Positions 9,301 to 18,544 of a DNA stretch of 61,539 bases are shown one piece after another. The stretch covers positions 1 to 61,539 of the forward strand of contig JASAON010001570.1 in assembly GCA_030849065.1 (NCBI GenBank). Direction: 5' to 3'. Numbering within the stretch: position 1 is the stretch's first letter; each line of letters opens with the position of its first letter. The DNA is from Jaenimonas drosophilae. Lineage: Eukaryota > Euglenozoa > Kinetoplastea > Trypanosomatida > Trypanosomatidae. The position numbers were made by a program, and so were the translations under genes. A model generated the notes under the pieces. It saw only the letters and a list, made by a program, of their open reading frames with translations. It searched no databases and was not told the DNA's origin.

Positions 9301-10499
9301 GCCAGGCGAACAAAGACCTTGTGGAAGAGCTCCAAAATGACCATCTTTCGATCCAAATCTCCGGGAAGAAGCAAAACGTCGATGAGGGAGCGCAAACACG
9401 TGGTTTCAGCCGCCACCCAGAGATTCCCAACCCATGTCGAGAGTACCATGGCCAACAGATCCTTCGCGGTGTGCAGTGTGGCCAGGAAGTCTGGTGATGA
9501 AGCGGTGGTGGTGTAGGTGTCGAGAAAGGGCGCGAAGAGGGCACTAAAGTCGGAGATGCCCATCCACATGCGCGTTGATGGATGATCAAAGAGGTCCAAT
9601 GAGGTCTTTACGATGGACCGCATATCCGCCGGAGATACCCCTCCCTTGGCGACGCATGCACTCAGCAGCACCGTGTGCAGTCCAACAGCGATAGTCTTTT
9701 CAGGATTTGCCTTCAAGGCCAAGAGTGCTACACGAATGGCCAAGGCCTTCTTCTTGGGAAGCATGCTTCCGAGCTGCTCCGAGGGATTGAGCATGGACTT
9801 GATGCGGAGCAACCAGCCAATCGGAACAATCATGAAGCTGTTGCACGGCTCCTGCATCAGGTGAAGATAGCGCTCCATGAAGGTCAGCAGGCCTTCCACC
9901 TCGGCATTGAAGTCTCGGTCCGCCAATGCGGCAAACCATCGATAGGTAACCCTGTCCTCAAAGAGGGCGGCAAGGAAGATGGGGGAGCCTGCGCAGAGAA
10001 AGGCCATGCGTAGGCCAAGCAGCCTCATCAGCCGGCTAGGGGAGCTGACCGCGTTGGCTGTCAGCTTGGCCACCGCGGGGGCCTCGGCCAGGCTCAGCTC
10101 CGCCTCGTTTCTCCAGAACCACTTTTCACATGTAAAGCAAAAGCTGTTCATTTTGTCTGCCTTGGCGGCTGCAGTGGAAGTGGATGGAGAGGTTGTGGGT
10201 GGAGGGCTGGCTGGCACCTCGTCTCCGGTAGTGCTCGTCTGTGGTGCCGGGTTCGTCAGGTCCTGAACAAAGCCACGAACCATGCCATCCAAATAGAGCT
10301 GCACAGATTGAACGTAATCCTCCCACGCCGCTATGAGGCCTTCCTTCATGGCCACATGACCAGCGCCATCATCATTGAGGGAGTTGGCTTCCGCCAAGAC
10401 AGTGGTATAGCGTACGCGAGCCTTGACAAAGTCCTTCAGGTCTACCTTGTGCGTTTGGAGGAGCTCCACGGACTCCGCTCGCATACCTGAGAGAACCAT
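6333..10499 (-). CDS. Rictor/AVO3-like subunit of TOR complex 2
   Basis: 1388 residues, almost entirely helical repeat sequence. The C-terminal part resembles the RICTOR_V region: around residue 1220, TVSVRCIAQIGCAIMARSKR followed by AAEALTAQGYVVL matches the family pattern of a Ser-rich ARM helix followed by a Gly-Trp/Tyr turn. Around residue 750, MGTCLLRMAGRLTAHANG recalls the RICTOR_M region. The N-terminal third looks like the Rictor helical N-domain. Rictor/AVO3 scaffolds TORC2, which controls cytoskeleton and cell polarity, and trypanosomatids are known to have TORC2. A poly-Ala run and Ser-rich loops interrupt the fold. The longer frame to 10682 begins with a Phe/Leu-rich stretch that is the translated polypyrimidine tract, so I use the ATG at 10499. 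Another ARM/HEAT scaffold is the alternative. Confidence 0.65.
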   Translation of the reverse strand: MVLSGMRAESVELLQTHKVDLKDFVKARVRYTTVLAEANSLNDDGAGHVAMKEGLIAAWEDYVQSVQLYLDGMVRGFVQDLTNPAPQTSTTGDEVPASPPPTTSPSTSTAAAKADKMNSFCFTCEKWFWRNEAELSLAEAPAVAKLTANAVSSPSRLMRLLGLRMAFLCAGSPIFLAALFEDRVTYRWFAALADRDFNAEVEGLLTFMERYLHLMQEPCNSFMIVPIGWLLRIKSMLNPSEQLGSMLPKKKALAIRVALLALKANPEKTIAVGLHTVLLSACVAKGGVSPADMRSIVKTSLDLFDHPSTRMWMGISDFSALFAPFLDTYTTTASSPDFLATLHTAKDLLAMVLSTWVGNLWVAAETTCLRSLIDVLLLPGDLDRKMVILELFHKVFVRLAAHRGLRVMEAWGGVEEDRRKRAAAAAAAAAAVTTDSPNSPLTSSLARTNSNVASVITVDNYYPSEHTFDEDEFIIPSTRALGFHVRDPLLGCVLLTLTYHGLPLALVSVMQMMGKNRSAMEASSRLLQDMFVLMDTVLPKETVFHLHETFNRTVGRFVNHGELFGGLTSQLFHSFSLGAREITGGLDGMQSMGGTSRPSVYLVLDTDASDELTEADNTVMNLLAETKVEQNPLNHAAWNYETLLLLIQSHLRNIRHLRMASSILAKILAFYTPRINRRTMFYLTTFSQLAPNVVTPQMCVLGVELIDLLLSSRDGTALLNNADFGQAVGGMLKEVRAGNPTILNKKTVESPMGTCLLRMAGRLTAHANGLVLMRQCSIFDIVDGLFTKLKGDRLNNPSEDDPLMDVCLGLLPNLTLSAVPNYGVCDEIRYTLRQALAHPSQPIRLCAALQLKKAVWRDLSTSMKWGIETLVRALHDDYFRVVESAFNLLLSICLSSEEGLDYLISLPPSIIMESEVILSNAKLLRLETLLYCIAKRPSGFRFLQCYGWVEKEVQRWESTQSARNVEMIEELQWDDGVSETGSPEGRKHHRSFSDCLSKVNPTSTSFIPLVTTSTVTSAQLFPVHIASVLCRTLEGCAMFKHSQLWTRSVARLLELHLPPSAAYCDAVSEQDEDHSGSTSEDEELLHLTGEVPHFVRQPKPSITSTNDGSPCYSAASPRSWEMAAHINNSSNLGGASADALAMDRAAAATDGRFGTSNAEVISAARGYDPIRSAYLLECTGDRQTLKEAILCVCEAASSDVGYSMMSSVPGLQQSILALARFASTVSVRCIAQIGCAIMARSKRAAEALTAQGYVVLHNPNAYVSADGIPYAVSFAQLKPPKAMSITKLHPTTGHLTSHFSHTELAGRLGLGVPKRIAENIYALCNPVSRENAKQWLYKWMKRQPTAFLEPNCQRLCLDASSHFQMRHEERKFLIDLLEHSRLNQQPSE
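9207..9237 (-). repeat. Poly-alanine codon repeat in the Rictor-like gene
   Basis: A run of GCT/GCC-type units (GCA/GCG/GGC on the coding strand) encodes about ten consecutive alanines between predicted helical domains. It is a low-complexity expansion inside a disordered loop. Confidence 0.8.
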
Positions 10500-11057
10500 T
10501 GGCGGTACGTGTGAACGAGAATCACGAATGAAACCAAAGATGTCAAAGAATACACACTGCCGTCCTTGTCTGTCAGTCAACGCGTTCACTCGTGAGGTGA
10601 GGGAATGGAAGAATGAGTGGGCTGGTGTGGTGGACGGTGTGGAGAAAAAAAACAGGAGAAATGTGGGGGTGAAGGGAAGCACAGAGGTCCCCCTGTGGTG
10701 TTGGGGAAGTCTAAATCAAAGAACTACAAGACGAAAGGCTGATGGGCTCTGCCCTTACGTCGAGTACACTACACTACGCCAGCGAAGAAATGGGAGGAAA
10801 ACGTGGAAGATGAATGCCTCAGCCAGCAGGGGATCTGCGTGTGATGAGAAGAGGGTATCCTCTGATATAGCATGGATGAAAAAAGAGATGATGTTGATGT
10901 TGACCAAAGAGCGGAAGAGAAGTAAATAGGCGTATGAAGGAGAGACGGATGGAATGATAATGGGCATGCTAAACCAGCGCGCTTTCCACCCATCCCAATG
11001 CCTAGATACACGGCGCGGATGAACTTACATGGGCGCCGCTCACCCGAAGACCCACAA
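10500..11057. other. Intergenic region
   Basis: This 558-base region holds the Rictor-like 5' UTR with its acceptor, then the 3' UTR of the next gene. A purine-rich stretch at about 10905-10945 (minus-strand pyrimidine) could guide RNA processing. I see no further gene. Confidence 0.6.
10622..10680 (-). promoter_or_regulatory. Predicted spliced-leader acceptor for the Rictor-like gene
   Basis: The minus strand shows a long polypyrimidine tract at 10680-10641 with an uninterrupted run of eight Ts, followed by the first AG at 10623-10622. The resulting 5' UTR would be about 120 bases to the ATG at 10499. This is one of the clearest acceptors in the window. Confidence 0.7.
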
Positions 11058-11954
11058 CTACACCATCGAGAAGCGGTACTTCGAACTGGGTTTGTCAGTT
11101 AGTCTCCCAGGTGGGGGCTTGGTGGCGGGCACACCAGCAGAGTTGGACTTCGTAGGTACCTGAGCGTTCCAAGCTTGTGGCTGTGTTGAGCCCACATGAA
11201 GACCGTTCGAGGCAAGGTCAGAAGGGCCGATGGGGGCACCAAATAATTGGAGGTCCGCCGCCGCTTTGTTTTCAACCTTCTTTCCGGTCTTGGTTGAGTT
11301 CGATGATGCACGGTTGAGGCTTGCTGAACTACTCGCCAAACGTCCGATTCGCTGGAGGCTTCCGCGGCAGGACTTCGACGCGTTGCTGCTACTACGTGGA
11401 AAACCAGCCGGGGCAGTTGCGGCGCTGCCGGCGGTACTCTCCATGGCAAATGATGAAGCTAATGAGGTCCGACGAGAGGCCTCCAAACTACGGGCAATAG
11501 CCGAAGCCTGGTGTTCCTCGATGCGGTCTTGGATGCGCTGTTTGGTACGTATAGCACTATCCCAGGAAGAATGAGGACGTGTGAGGTACTCCAGGCACGC
11601 CTCAACTGGCGCATCATCCAAGTCGGAGCGGAAGCGAACCCCTTCACTCTTCTTCTGTCCTCCACGTTTCATCCCTGAAACTGAAGAGTTGGAGGCGTCC
11701 ACCTCGGACGCCAAAGGTGGTACGGAGCCACCGCGCTGTGAAGGGAGGGGGGCCGTATCAATACCGTTGGGCCGATCCATCATCGTTGTGGATGACTTGG
11801 AAGTTGGTCCCCCGCCGCCGCCTGTACGGGACTCTGCCTTCCCAGGCGGCTGAGTCGGGATGCGGTAGGCCTCCAACGCCTGACGTGTCAGCTTCACAAG
11901 AGACGACGGAGTTGTTGGAGACGCGGGCCCCTTCTTGATGTGCAACGGCCTCAT
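11058..11954 (-). CDS. Ser-rich, mostly disordered unknown protein
   Basis: 298 residues; family not recognised. The N-terminus is basic (MRPLHIKKGPASPTT), followed by Gly/Ser/Pro-rich sequence. One segment around residues 100-165 looks structured: ACLEYLTRPHSSWDSAIRTK and then a charged helix (RIQDRIEEHQASAIARSLEA). The rest is Ser/Ala/Pro-rich with many basic residues and no membrane segment. Such proteins in kinetoplastids are often cytoskeletal, but that is only a guess. The ATG at 11954 is the first in frame. Confidence 0.6.
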   Translation of the reverse strand: MRPLHIKKGPASPTTPSSLVKLTRQALEAYRIPTQPPGKAESRTGGGGGPTSKSSTTMMDRPNGIDTAPLPSQRGGSVPPLASEVDASNSSVSGMKRGGQKKSEGVRFRSDLDDAPVEACLEYLTRPHSSWDSAIRTKQRIQDRIEEHQASAIARSLEASRRTSLASSFAMESTAGSAATAPAGFPRSSSNASKSCRGSLQRIGRLASSSASLNRASSNSTKTGKKVENKAAADLQLFGAPIGPSDLASNGLHVGSTQPQAWNAQVPTKSNSAGVPATKPPPGRLTDKPSSKYRFSMV

Positions 11955-12273
11955 TCTATGTTCTCTTCAAAAAGCGAAGAAGCTTCTACGAGATGGAGTT
12001 CAGTCGAACCCAACCGGTCCACGAAGGGAGATGACGAGCCACAGCCAATGTCTGGGGTGAGAATGTGGCCCAGAATTCGTGGAGAGTTGCGTACCTATGG
12101 TTGGGCCAATCGAAGATACCGAAAATAAAGATCAAGAAAGGCAATGAGGAAAGTGAGAGTAGCAAAAACAAACATGGCGGAAGCACAACTCAGCATCCTC
12201 CATTCATACGGAGAGATCAAGTACTGTCATCAAACAGTCAGGGAAGCTTCACAGCTCTCCTTCAGACAACCGT
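11955..12273. other. Intergenic region
   Basis: The region upstream of the disordered protein holds a purine-rich stretch at about 12130-12180 (minus-strand pyrimidine), a likely trans-splicing signal. Nothing else is seen. Confidence 0.5.
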
Positions 12274-15200
12274 CTAAGGCCACTGAGCTGTTTGCTGCTG
12301 TGCCGATCCTAAACGCATGTACTCCAATCGCATGAGCTCCTCTTCCATGGTGACAGAACCACCCTGAATTGCTGGCACTGCCGTTGCAGCTGTAGTGGGC
12401 GGCTGCATCATAGCCACACCAGATTCTGGTGGCGCCACGACAGCCTCCCTACGAGATGCCCGTAGACGAATGCGGAGCACCGCTCCAGGAATCGTTGCAT
12501 TTCCACGTACCAATGTCAGCGCGAAAGTCCGAAGCTGTCCATGGTCTTGAACCGTCTCACTCCACTCAGATGTAGCCATTGCCCAGACTGAGTTGGTGTC
12601 TTCATCCACCAGGAAGAAGGTGAGAGGCTGGCGTACGGCTTGTGCAATACCACCAATATGATCAAAGAAGAAGAGTGTTCCTTCTGCGCTTTCTTGGGAG
12701 TATTCGATGGTGTAGCGAGCATTCTTCGGTGCGAGGAGGTGCACCTCAGGCCGCGAGGCACAGGGGACGGCAAATCGGCAGCCAAGGCGAGGAATCGGGA
12801 GGGGTAAATCTGCTGGAAGCTCAAGGCGCATGACATCAACACTGAGGCAGTTGATTTCGCCCGTTTGGACTCCTGCACGGGAGTTAGATGGGCTAGTGTC
12901 AAGCACACTCTGCGGGACGTGTGTCCATCCGGTGGCTGGCGGTTCATGTGGGGCCTCCACCTCGGAGGCTAGCATGGATGCATCATTCAGTCTGCGCTCC
13001 ACGGGAGGTGGAGGTAACAGACGCATGTTCACGATGCCAACATCATCATGCTCGTACCCGCGCGGCTCATTCCGACCGTGGATCACTTGTTCTGAGCGGT
13101 GATGGGGTGGAGCTACCTGATGAGCACTGAGTCGCGAGGCATCTGAGCTGCCACTGTGAGGAGACCGCCGCGCGAGACGGAGCCCAGAGCTCCAACCACC
13201 ACCCTGGTGGTGGCCATCACGACTTGACGATGAACTGCTAGTCTGTTGCATCCAGTGGAGCATTCCAGGACGGCGTGGGGTCTGCGAATCAACAGGGGGC
13301 GTGTGCTCGGCCTCCACCAAGGCCTCCTCTACAAGGTGACGGAATGAGTCCTGAAAGGGAGCACGTGCTGTCAGCTGAAACTCCAGCGAGGCAACATGAC
13401 GTCCGCTTGGGGTTTTCAGCTTCAAATGGCCCTTGAGGGTGGGCCGTGATGAGGTAAGACTTTCCTTCACAGCGATTAGATCCTCCAAGCTAGCGTGACC
13501 TTCGGCGAGGGTCTCGAAGAGTCGTTCTGCCATTCCAAGTGGATGGGCATCGATTGATGGCGCGCCTTCTTCACGGGCACCAACAGCGTGTGGCTGAGGC
13601 GTCTGTGCAAGGGCCGACTCCACCTCTTCCTCGGATCGTATACGATGCAGCTGAACCACCAATGCACGTGTTCGCAGGTAGTAGAGGAGTAGGGCATCCA
13701 TGGAGATTTGGAAAGAAATGCTCGTGTCGAAGAAGCCGTTGAAGCCCGTCAACGTGGGTGTCATGACTGTCTCATGGAGTAGGAAGTCCACCGAGCAGAA
13801 GACCTGATAGAAGCTCTCCCGACCTTGGGCAATGGCAGCATCCACGGAAACAAGCTGCCCCAGGAAGAGCTCCAGAATGGTGTCTGAGGGGTCGATTCTG
13901 TCCAGTGGAGTGTCCGACGCCACGCCATAGCCACGCAAGGAGCGGACCTGGGCTTCAAGGAACTGCACGCGGTCCAGCTGCTTGTCAAGAAGTTCCTGGC
14001 CAGCCGCTTCCATTGCCTCAAAGCCCTTCTCTGCGTTGGACAACTTTTGCTTGTGTTTCTCCACCCTGCCACTCATACGATCCATGCGCTCCTGCAGCAG
14101 CTCATTCGTTAGACGCAGCTGCTCCAGCTCAGAGAGCAAGCAGCTGTTGGCCTCAAATAGCTCGCGGACCTTCTCCTGTGCTGAGGTTGTGTCTGGTGGG
14201 AGGTTCAACCCCATGCCCTCCTCAGAGACCTTCTCTGGGTCAACATGATTGACGGCAGCTGAGTAGAGCTCCCGCACCGACTCAGCTTCGGTTGTAGAGG
14301 TGGGCTTTGGAATGCCACGCTTCCTGCGGGAGTAAGCACGAAGAATATCATGCGCGTCCAGCCCTTTGGTGTCAGACTCGTGGGAGGGCCACATCACCTC
14401 CAGTTTTGCTTTGCAAAGGGCAACCTCCTCCCGCAGCGATCGTAGCTCTACCGCCGCGGCATCACGTTGGGCCTTGGCTTCATCGCACTCTTCACGGCAT
14501 CGCCAATGTGTACGCGTGCGCTCCGTCACATCCTTGTAGAGAAGCTGGGCAACCTCCTCCCAGTGTTGGGCAGCGTCACGCCATTCTTGGAGGTCAGCCC
14601 GTACTTCATCATGGGCGTAGCGAAGGGCATCCTCAGTGACGTGAACAAACTGTCCCAGCACACGGACGTGTTCCTGCTCGAGTACGGCGTGGTCATTTCT
14701 CGCCTGCGTCAAGTCTCGCTCCAAGTCCTCCATGCGTTCCCTCGTCAAGGCCATGCCATGGGCCTCACGCGTCGAGAGAAGCAATCGCTTACGCTCATCG
14801 ACCAACTGGCTGTTGAGGGATTTCAGCTCCACCAAGAGGTTCTCGTTGTGATGCTTCTGGGATGAAAAGGCCGACTCCACAAGGGCCAACTTGGATCGCA
14901 AGCTCATCACCTCACCAGTCTTGTCCTTTGCCTCGTGAAGAAGAGAGTTCACGTCTCTACTAAGAAGCTCATTGTTGTCGGCACCAATCACAAGGCGACT
15001 ACGGAGATCGGTGATTTGCTGTTCCAAGGAAAACCGCACCTTCTCTTCTTCCGAAATGCGCGTGGAGAGCGTCTTCTCCAAATCCTGTGACAATTGCTTC
15101 AAATGAGAACTCTTCTGGACAGCAAGGTCTCGCTCTCGGACGATCTGATGCACCTGTTGGGCCAGTTCCTCCGAACGAGCATGAGACTTCGTCGCTTGGG

Positions 15201-15810
15201 TACGGCTTGCTGAAAGCTCCACCTGGAGAGTCTGTAGCAGTGTGGAGGACTCCTGCAGCTTTCGCCGGAGCTCCTCGTTGGCGTGGTAGAGGGCCGTTGC
15301 CATCGCCAACGACTGAGCGCTTCCTTCCGCACCCCAAATCATCGACGGATCTGGCAATGCCGCCTCTGAACCCCACGCCGCAACCTGTTGGATAGAAGCA
15401 GCTCGTGCGACATCTGCCTGCGCACGAGATGAGACGTGAACGTATTCACTTTCTGGAATACTCTCCACCTCTTCAAATAACAGCTGACGTCGGGACGGTG
15501 CTGAAGCTGTTGGAGCAGCTGCTCCACTTCGAGGGGCATCTCCATGTCGGACATGGGTGAGAGCAGACTGCGCTCTCGACAACGAAGTAGTACTGTCTCG
15601 AACGTTCTTTGTGGTGGCCGTTGTTCGTGACGGCGGGGAGTGGCCCGCCCTTCGTTGAGCCACTTTCAGCTGCTTCACCTCCTCCTCCCTATCATTGAGC
15701 TTCTTCTGAACTTGGCGGTATCGTTCCTCAAGAGAGAGGTACGAATCTTGCCAGTCAGTCCCTGGTGGACGAGCAGACTGGAGGCGACGATTCCCCCTAG
15801 CAGTACTCAT
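12274..15810 (-). CDS. RPGRIP1L/NPHP8-like ciliary transition-zone protein
   Basis: 1178 residues. After a short basic N-terminus comes DSYLSLEERYRQVQKKLNDR, resembling the conserved start of the RPGRIP1/RPGRIP1L coiled coil. Heptad-like coiled coil continues to about residue 620. A C2-like domain follows at about 640-760 (DTILELFLGQLVSVDAA, then FNGFFDTSISFQISMDALLL), matching the layout of the RPGRIP1 C2 domain. After a Ser/His/Pro-rich linker, a second C2-like domain lies at about 985-1130 (INCLSVDVMRLELP, QPLTFFLVDEDT). Coiled coil plus two C2 domains is the RPGRIP1L order. In the family this protein anchors the NPHP/MKS module at the base of the cilium, which fits a flagellate. Start: the first ATG in frame, directly before the family N-terminal motif. 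Confidence 0.7.
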   Translation of the reverse strand: MSTARGNRRLQSARPPGTDWQDSYLSLEERYRQVQKKLNDREEEVKQLKVAQRRAGHSPPSRTTATTKNVRDSTTSLSRAQSALTHVRHGDAPRSGAAAPTASAPSRRQLLFEEVESIPESEYVHVSSRAQADVARAASIQQVAAWGSEAALPDPSMIWGAEGSAQSLAMATALYHANEELRRKLQESSTLLQTLQVELSASRTQATKSHARSEELAQQVHQIVRERDLAVQKSSHLKQLSQDLEKTLSTRISEEEKVRFSLEQQITDLRSRLVIGADNNELLSRDVNSLLHEAKDKTGEVMSLRSKLALVESAFSSQKHHNENLLVELKSLNSQLVDERKRLLLSTREAHGMALTRERMEDLERDLTQARNDHAVLEQEHVRVLGQFVHVTEDALRYAHDEVRADLQEWRDAAQHWEEVAQLLYKDVTERTRTHWRCREECDEAKAQRDAAAVELRSLREEVALCKAKLEVMWPSHESDTKGLDAHDILRAYSRRKRGIPKPTSTTEAESVRELYSAAVNHVDPEKVSEEGMGLNLPPDTTSAQEKVRELFEANSCLLSELEQLRLTNELLQERMDRMSGRVEKHKQKLSNAEKGFEAMEAAGQELLDKQLDRVQFLEAQVRSLRGYGVASDTPLDRIDPSDTILELFLGQLVSVDAAIAQGRESFYQVFCSVDFLLHETVMTPTLTGFNGFFDTSISFQISMDALLLYYLRTRALVVQLHRIRSEEEVESALAQTPQPHAVGAREEGAPSIDAHPLGMAERLFETLAEGHASLEDLIAVKESLTSSRPTLKGHLKLKTPSGRHVASLEFQLTARAPFQDSFRHLVEEALVEAEHTPPVDSQTPRRPGMLHWMQQTSSSSSSRDGHHQGGGWSSGLRLARRSPHSGSSDASRLSAHQVAPPHHRSEQVIHGRNEPRGYEHDDVGIVNMRLLPPPPVERRLNDASMLASEVEAPHEPPATGWTHVPQSVLDTSPSNSRAGVQTGEINCLSVDVMRLELPADLPLPIPRLGCRFAVPCASRPEVHLLAPKNARYTIEYSQESAEGTLFFFDHIGGIAQAVRQPLTFFLVDEDTNSVWAMATSEWSETVQDHGQLRTFALTLVRGNATIPGAVLRIRLRASRREAVVAPPESGVAMMQPPTTAATAVPAIQGGSVTMEEELMRLEYMRLGSAQQQTAQWP

Positions 15811-16186
15811 TCGGTTCGCGTTGTAGTCGGCAGTATCGTCGGAGGGTTACTGTGTCTAGTGAAATCTACAGTCAGTATCTATAGCAAGATGTACGCGTAC
15901 TTCTATGGAGGCCACACTCTTTTGTTGTGCCTGAATGCCGCTCAATGTTTGCAGCTGGCCCGTTTGTGTGGGTATGGAGCACAACCCTGAACGGAAATCG
16001 CTTGCCATACAGAAACATATAAGGAGAGAAAGAAAGCAGTTAACAAGAAAACCAATACGGGGGGAAATCTTTATGACACAATCGCCAGGAGCTCATAGCG
16101 GCTGAGCAACATGAACTGATGGTTAGTCGTGTGAACATGTTATCAAGAAAGTGTGTTGGTTGGCTACAGAAACACACTGCAGACGC
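15811..16186. other. Intergenic region
   Basis: The minus strand has a pyrimidine-rich tract at about 16050-16022, roughly 210 bases upstream of the RPGRIP1L-like ATG, a plausible but distant acceptor region. No gene is seen. Confidence 0.5.
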
Positions 16187-18511
16187 TTAGAGGCTCGTGT
16201 TGTACTTGTCCCTCAAGCTGGATGAGATGCGGCTCTTATCACGACCTTTTCGGAGCATTTGAGCCATCCGACGTCGCGGAGGGAGTGGCTGGACCACGTT
16301 TTCTTCTTCCAACGACCGTTGCTGCTTTTTCTTGTCATTTGCTCGGCTAATCATGCGATCCCATCTGCGAAACTTGGTATACTTCAGCTTACTTTCGTAC
16401 TCCGCCTCGATGGACTCATGGCGTTGCTGCTGTTCGAGTTCTGCTTCCTTCACTATATCCTGCAGAGTTGATGGAAGGAGCTTGCGATCCACTGACCACG
16501 ACTTCTGTGCTTCCCGCGAGGGTAACACACGGAACTTGGAATCGCTGAGCTCCTGTATCCGCCCCATGTCAGGAGACCCAAAGTGGCCGGTGCTGAGGTT
16601 AAACTCATCCTCACCTCCAAAGAGCTCCCATGGGGGAAGCTCATCCTCGGCAGCAATGGCCTCTGTCGCTGCTGCACCATCTTCACCCGATGCGTCCGTT
16701 GTCGCGAGGGTCGTGGATCTCTCCTCAAGCCGCGGCTGTTCCGACGACAAAGGATTCCCCGACGTCCAGCCGAGCACCATACTCTCGCTCTTCTCCTCTG
16801 GTGGTGGGATATCAAAGGTCTTTGCTGATGAGGCAAGTCCAGCGGCCTGCAGCAAATGCTCCTCTCGACGTAGTGACTCTTCTGCCTTCTTCTCCCGCTT
16901 CACCGCCTCTCGTTGGGTACGCTTCAGATGCAAATTAATCTCCTTCCGATCCACCACTTGAAGGTTGTTGGTAAGTTGCGAGACGATGCGGAAGGCCTCA
17001 AAGTTCTCCAGAGTCTTGTGAACGCCCTCCGATTCCTTCTGAAGGCGAAGCGCAGCAGTAGGGGTCGGCGAGAGGAGCTGCATCGCCTGGCCCCGCTCCA
17101 AGAGATCTGCTGGGAAGAAACTGAGAGCGTGCCACTGAACGGCCTCCATCAAGGAGGACGGTACCTGTCGGCGCCAGCGAAGGTTGAACTGAAACGCATA
17201 ACGGCGAAGGAGGGACTCTGGAAGCTCATCGAGGTCGTTCGTCTCCGTCTTTTGGCGAATGAAGAGAAGTTCCGCTTCGGTAAGACGGACTCGCTCCAGT
17301 CGTTCTGCACTCTTGGAAGAGGGGTGGGCAGAGGATAGCCGCATAGGCTTCCGAAGTATTCCCCATGGGGTATGCAAGATCTCTGGAGCAATTCGCGCAG
17401 CGTCATCAGGTTTCAGCGTGCGATCCTTGCTCACGGCATGCTCCGAAGGGGTGGATATACTCTCATCTGGTGCATCGGAGCGGAGAACCTGAAGATCTGC
17501 CGCCAACAACGATTCCACGGATCGAAAGTAGTGTGATCGTCGCTCCAGCATTGCGCGAATCGCACGCTCTTGTACCGTATCCAGCACACGCGCCACCAAA
17601 GCCTCCTTATTGCCATGTCGAAGCTGTCGGTTAGCCGAGAGGTAAATCCGGAGTTCTTCCTCATCAAGCTTGTTGAGTTGGGCTCGAAGAGACTCCTTGG
17701 CCTCGCCAGATGCCTTGAGCCCAGGCTGCTTGCGTAACTCCTCAGCCCACTTGGCGGTCATCCACACATCGGTCGGATTGCGTATTTTCATGATGGCGAC
17801 TGGCGAGGTGCCTCCACTGGCGTCATCCGTCGATGAGGGCGATTCACTTGCCTCCGCAGGACATTCCTCTGGCGCATCGCTGCCCTCTCGTTGGGTTTCG
17901 TGGCCTTCGTTGCTCGACTCCAGCGATGGACGGCTGTGCAGCGGCGGGAGCTCTCCCTTTAGAAATTCTTCAAACTTGGAAAGGCAGAGTCGGTCCTCCT
18001 CCAACTGACGCTCCCGCTCCGCCGCCGCCAGCTGCTCCGGGAAGGTCTCCACAGATTCCTGGATCTTTGTTTGAATGAGATCACGAAGACGTCCCCGTCT
18101 CTTCGAGGTGGCATCGCGGAGCGCCACGTACGTTTCTGGGAGGGGCCGCACCCCTTGTTCGATCATGCGCGAAAAGAGCTTGTAGGCCTGCCACTCTAAG
18201 CCAGCACGCCCCATGGTGGAGATAAGGGAGGTGTACATAAGTGCGTCAGGTTCGATGCCACGACGAACCATCAAATTGAGCTGCAGAAGGGCGTCTCGTG
18301 CCGTTCCGTATGCCTCAGTTGCCGAGCTCGACGGAGGAACTTCCATGAAGGGTCGTTCGTGAACCAGTCGGCCCTGCGTGAGGGTAGCTGCTGGTCCAGC
18401 AGCACGCGTACATACGCGGTATCGTCTCCATGAGCCCATTGCAGAGCAACTCAGGCTACGTCCAACTACACAACTCGATGGAGTTGGCATACATCGAGTG
18501 ATAACCTTCAT
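16187..18511 (-). CDS. PPR- and SAP-like mitochondrial RNA-binding protein
   Basis: 774 residues from the ATG at 18511. The N-terminus (MKVITRCMPTPSSCVVGRSL) is basic, without acids, and fits a mitochondrial presequence. Residues about 70-150 hold a PPR-type helical pair (ALLQLNLMVRRGIEPDALMY, then QAYKLFSRMIEQGVRPLPET). Around residue 270-300 a SAP-like segment appears (LDEEELRIYLSANRQLRHGN then KEALVARVL). The rest is charged and helical, ending in a very basic tail. PPR proteins in kinetoplastids bind mitochondrial RNA and several are mitoribosome parts or assembly factors, so organellar RNA binding is a fair inference; the exact partner is unknown. The longer frame to 18628 reads through a polypyrimidine tract and an AG, so I reject it. 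Confidence 0.65.
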   Translation of the reverse strand: MKVITRCMPTPSSCVVGRSLSCSAMGSWRRYRVCTRAAGPAATLTQGRLVHERPFMEVPPSSSATEAYGTARDALLQLNLMVRRGIEPDALMYTSLISTMGRAGLEWQAYKLFSRMIEQGVRPLPETYVALRDATSKRRGRLRDLIQTKIQESVETFPEQLAAAERERQLEEDRLCLSKFEEFLKGELPPLHSRPSLESSNEGHETQREGSDAPEECPAEASESPSSTDDASGGTSPVAIMKIRNPTDVWMTAKWAEELRKQPGLKASGEAKESLRAQLNKLDEEELRIYLSANRQLRHGNKEALVARVLDTVQERAIRAMLERRSHYFRSVESLLAADLQVLRSDAPDESISTPSEHAVSKDRTLKPDDAARIAPEILHTPWGILRKPMRLSSAHPSSKSAERLERVRLTEAELLFIRQKTETNDLDELPESLLRRYAFQFNLRWRRQVPSSLMEAVQWHALSFFPADLLERGQAMQLLSPTPTAALRLQKESEGVHKTLENFEAFRIVSQLTNNLQVVDRKEINLHLKRTQREAVKREKKAEESLRREEHLLQAAGLASSAKTFDIPPPEEKSESMVLGWTSGNPLSSEQPRLEERSTTLATTDASGEDGAAATEAIAAEDELPPWELFGGEDEFNLSTGHFGSPDMGRIQELSDSKFRVLPSREAQKSWSVDRKLLPSTLQDIVKEAELEQQQRHESIEAEYESKLKYTKFRRWDRMISRANDKKKQQRSLEEENVVQPLPPRRRMAQMLRKGRDKSRISSSLRDKYNTSL

Positions 18512-18544
18512 GAACCCATTCAATATGTGAAGAATCTGGCTCAA

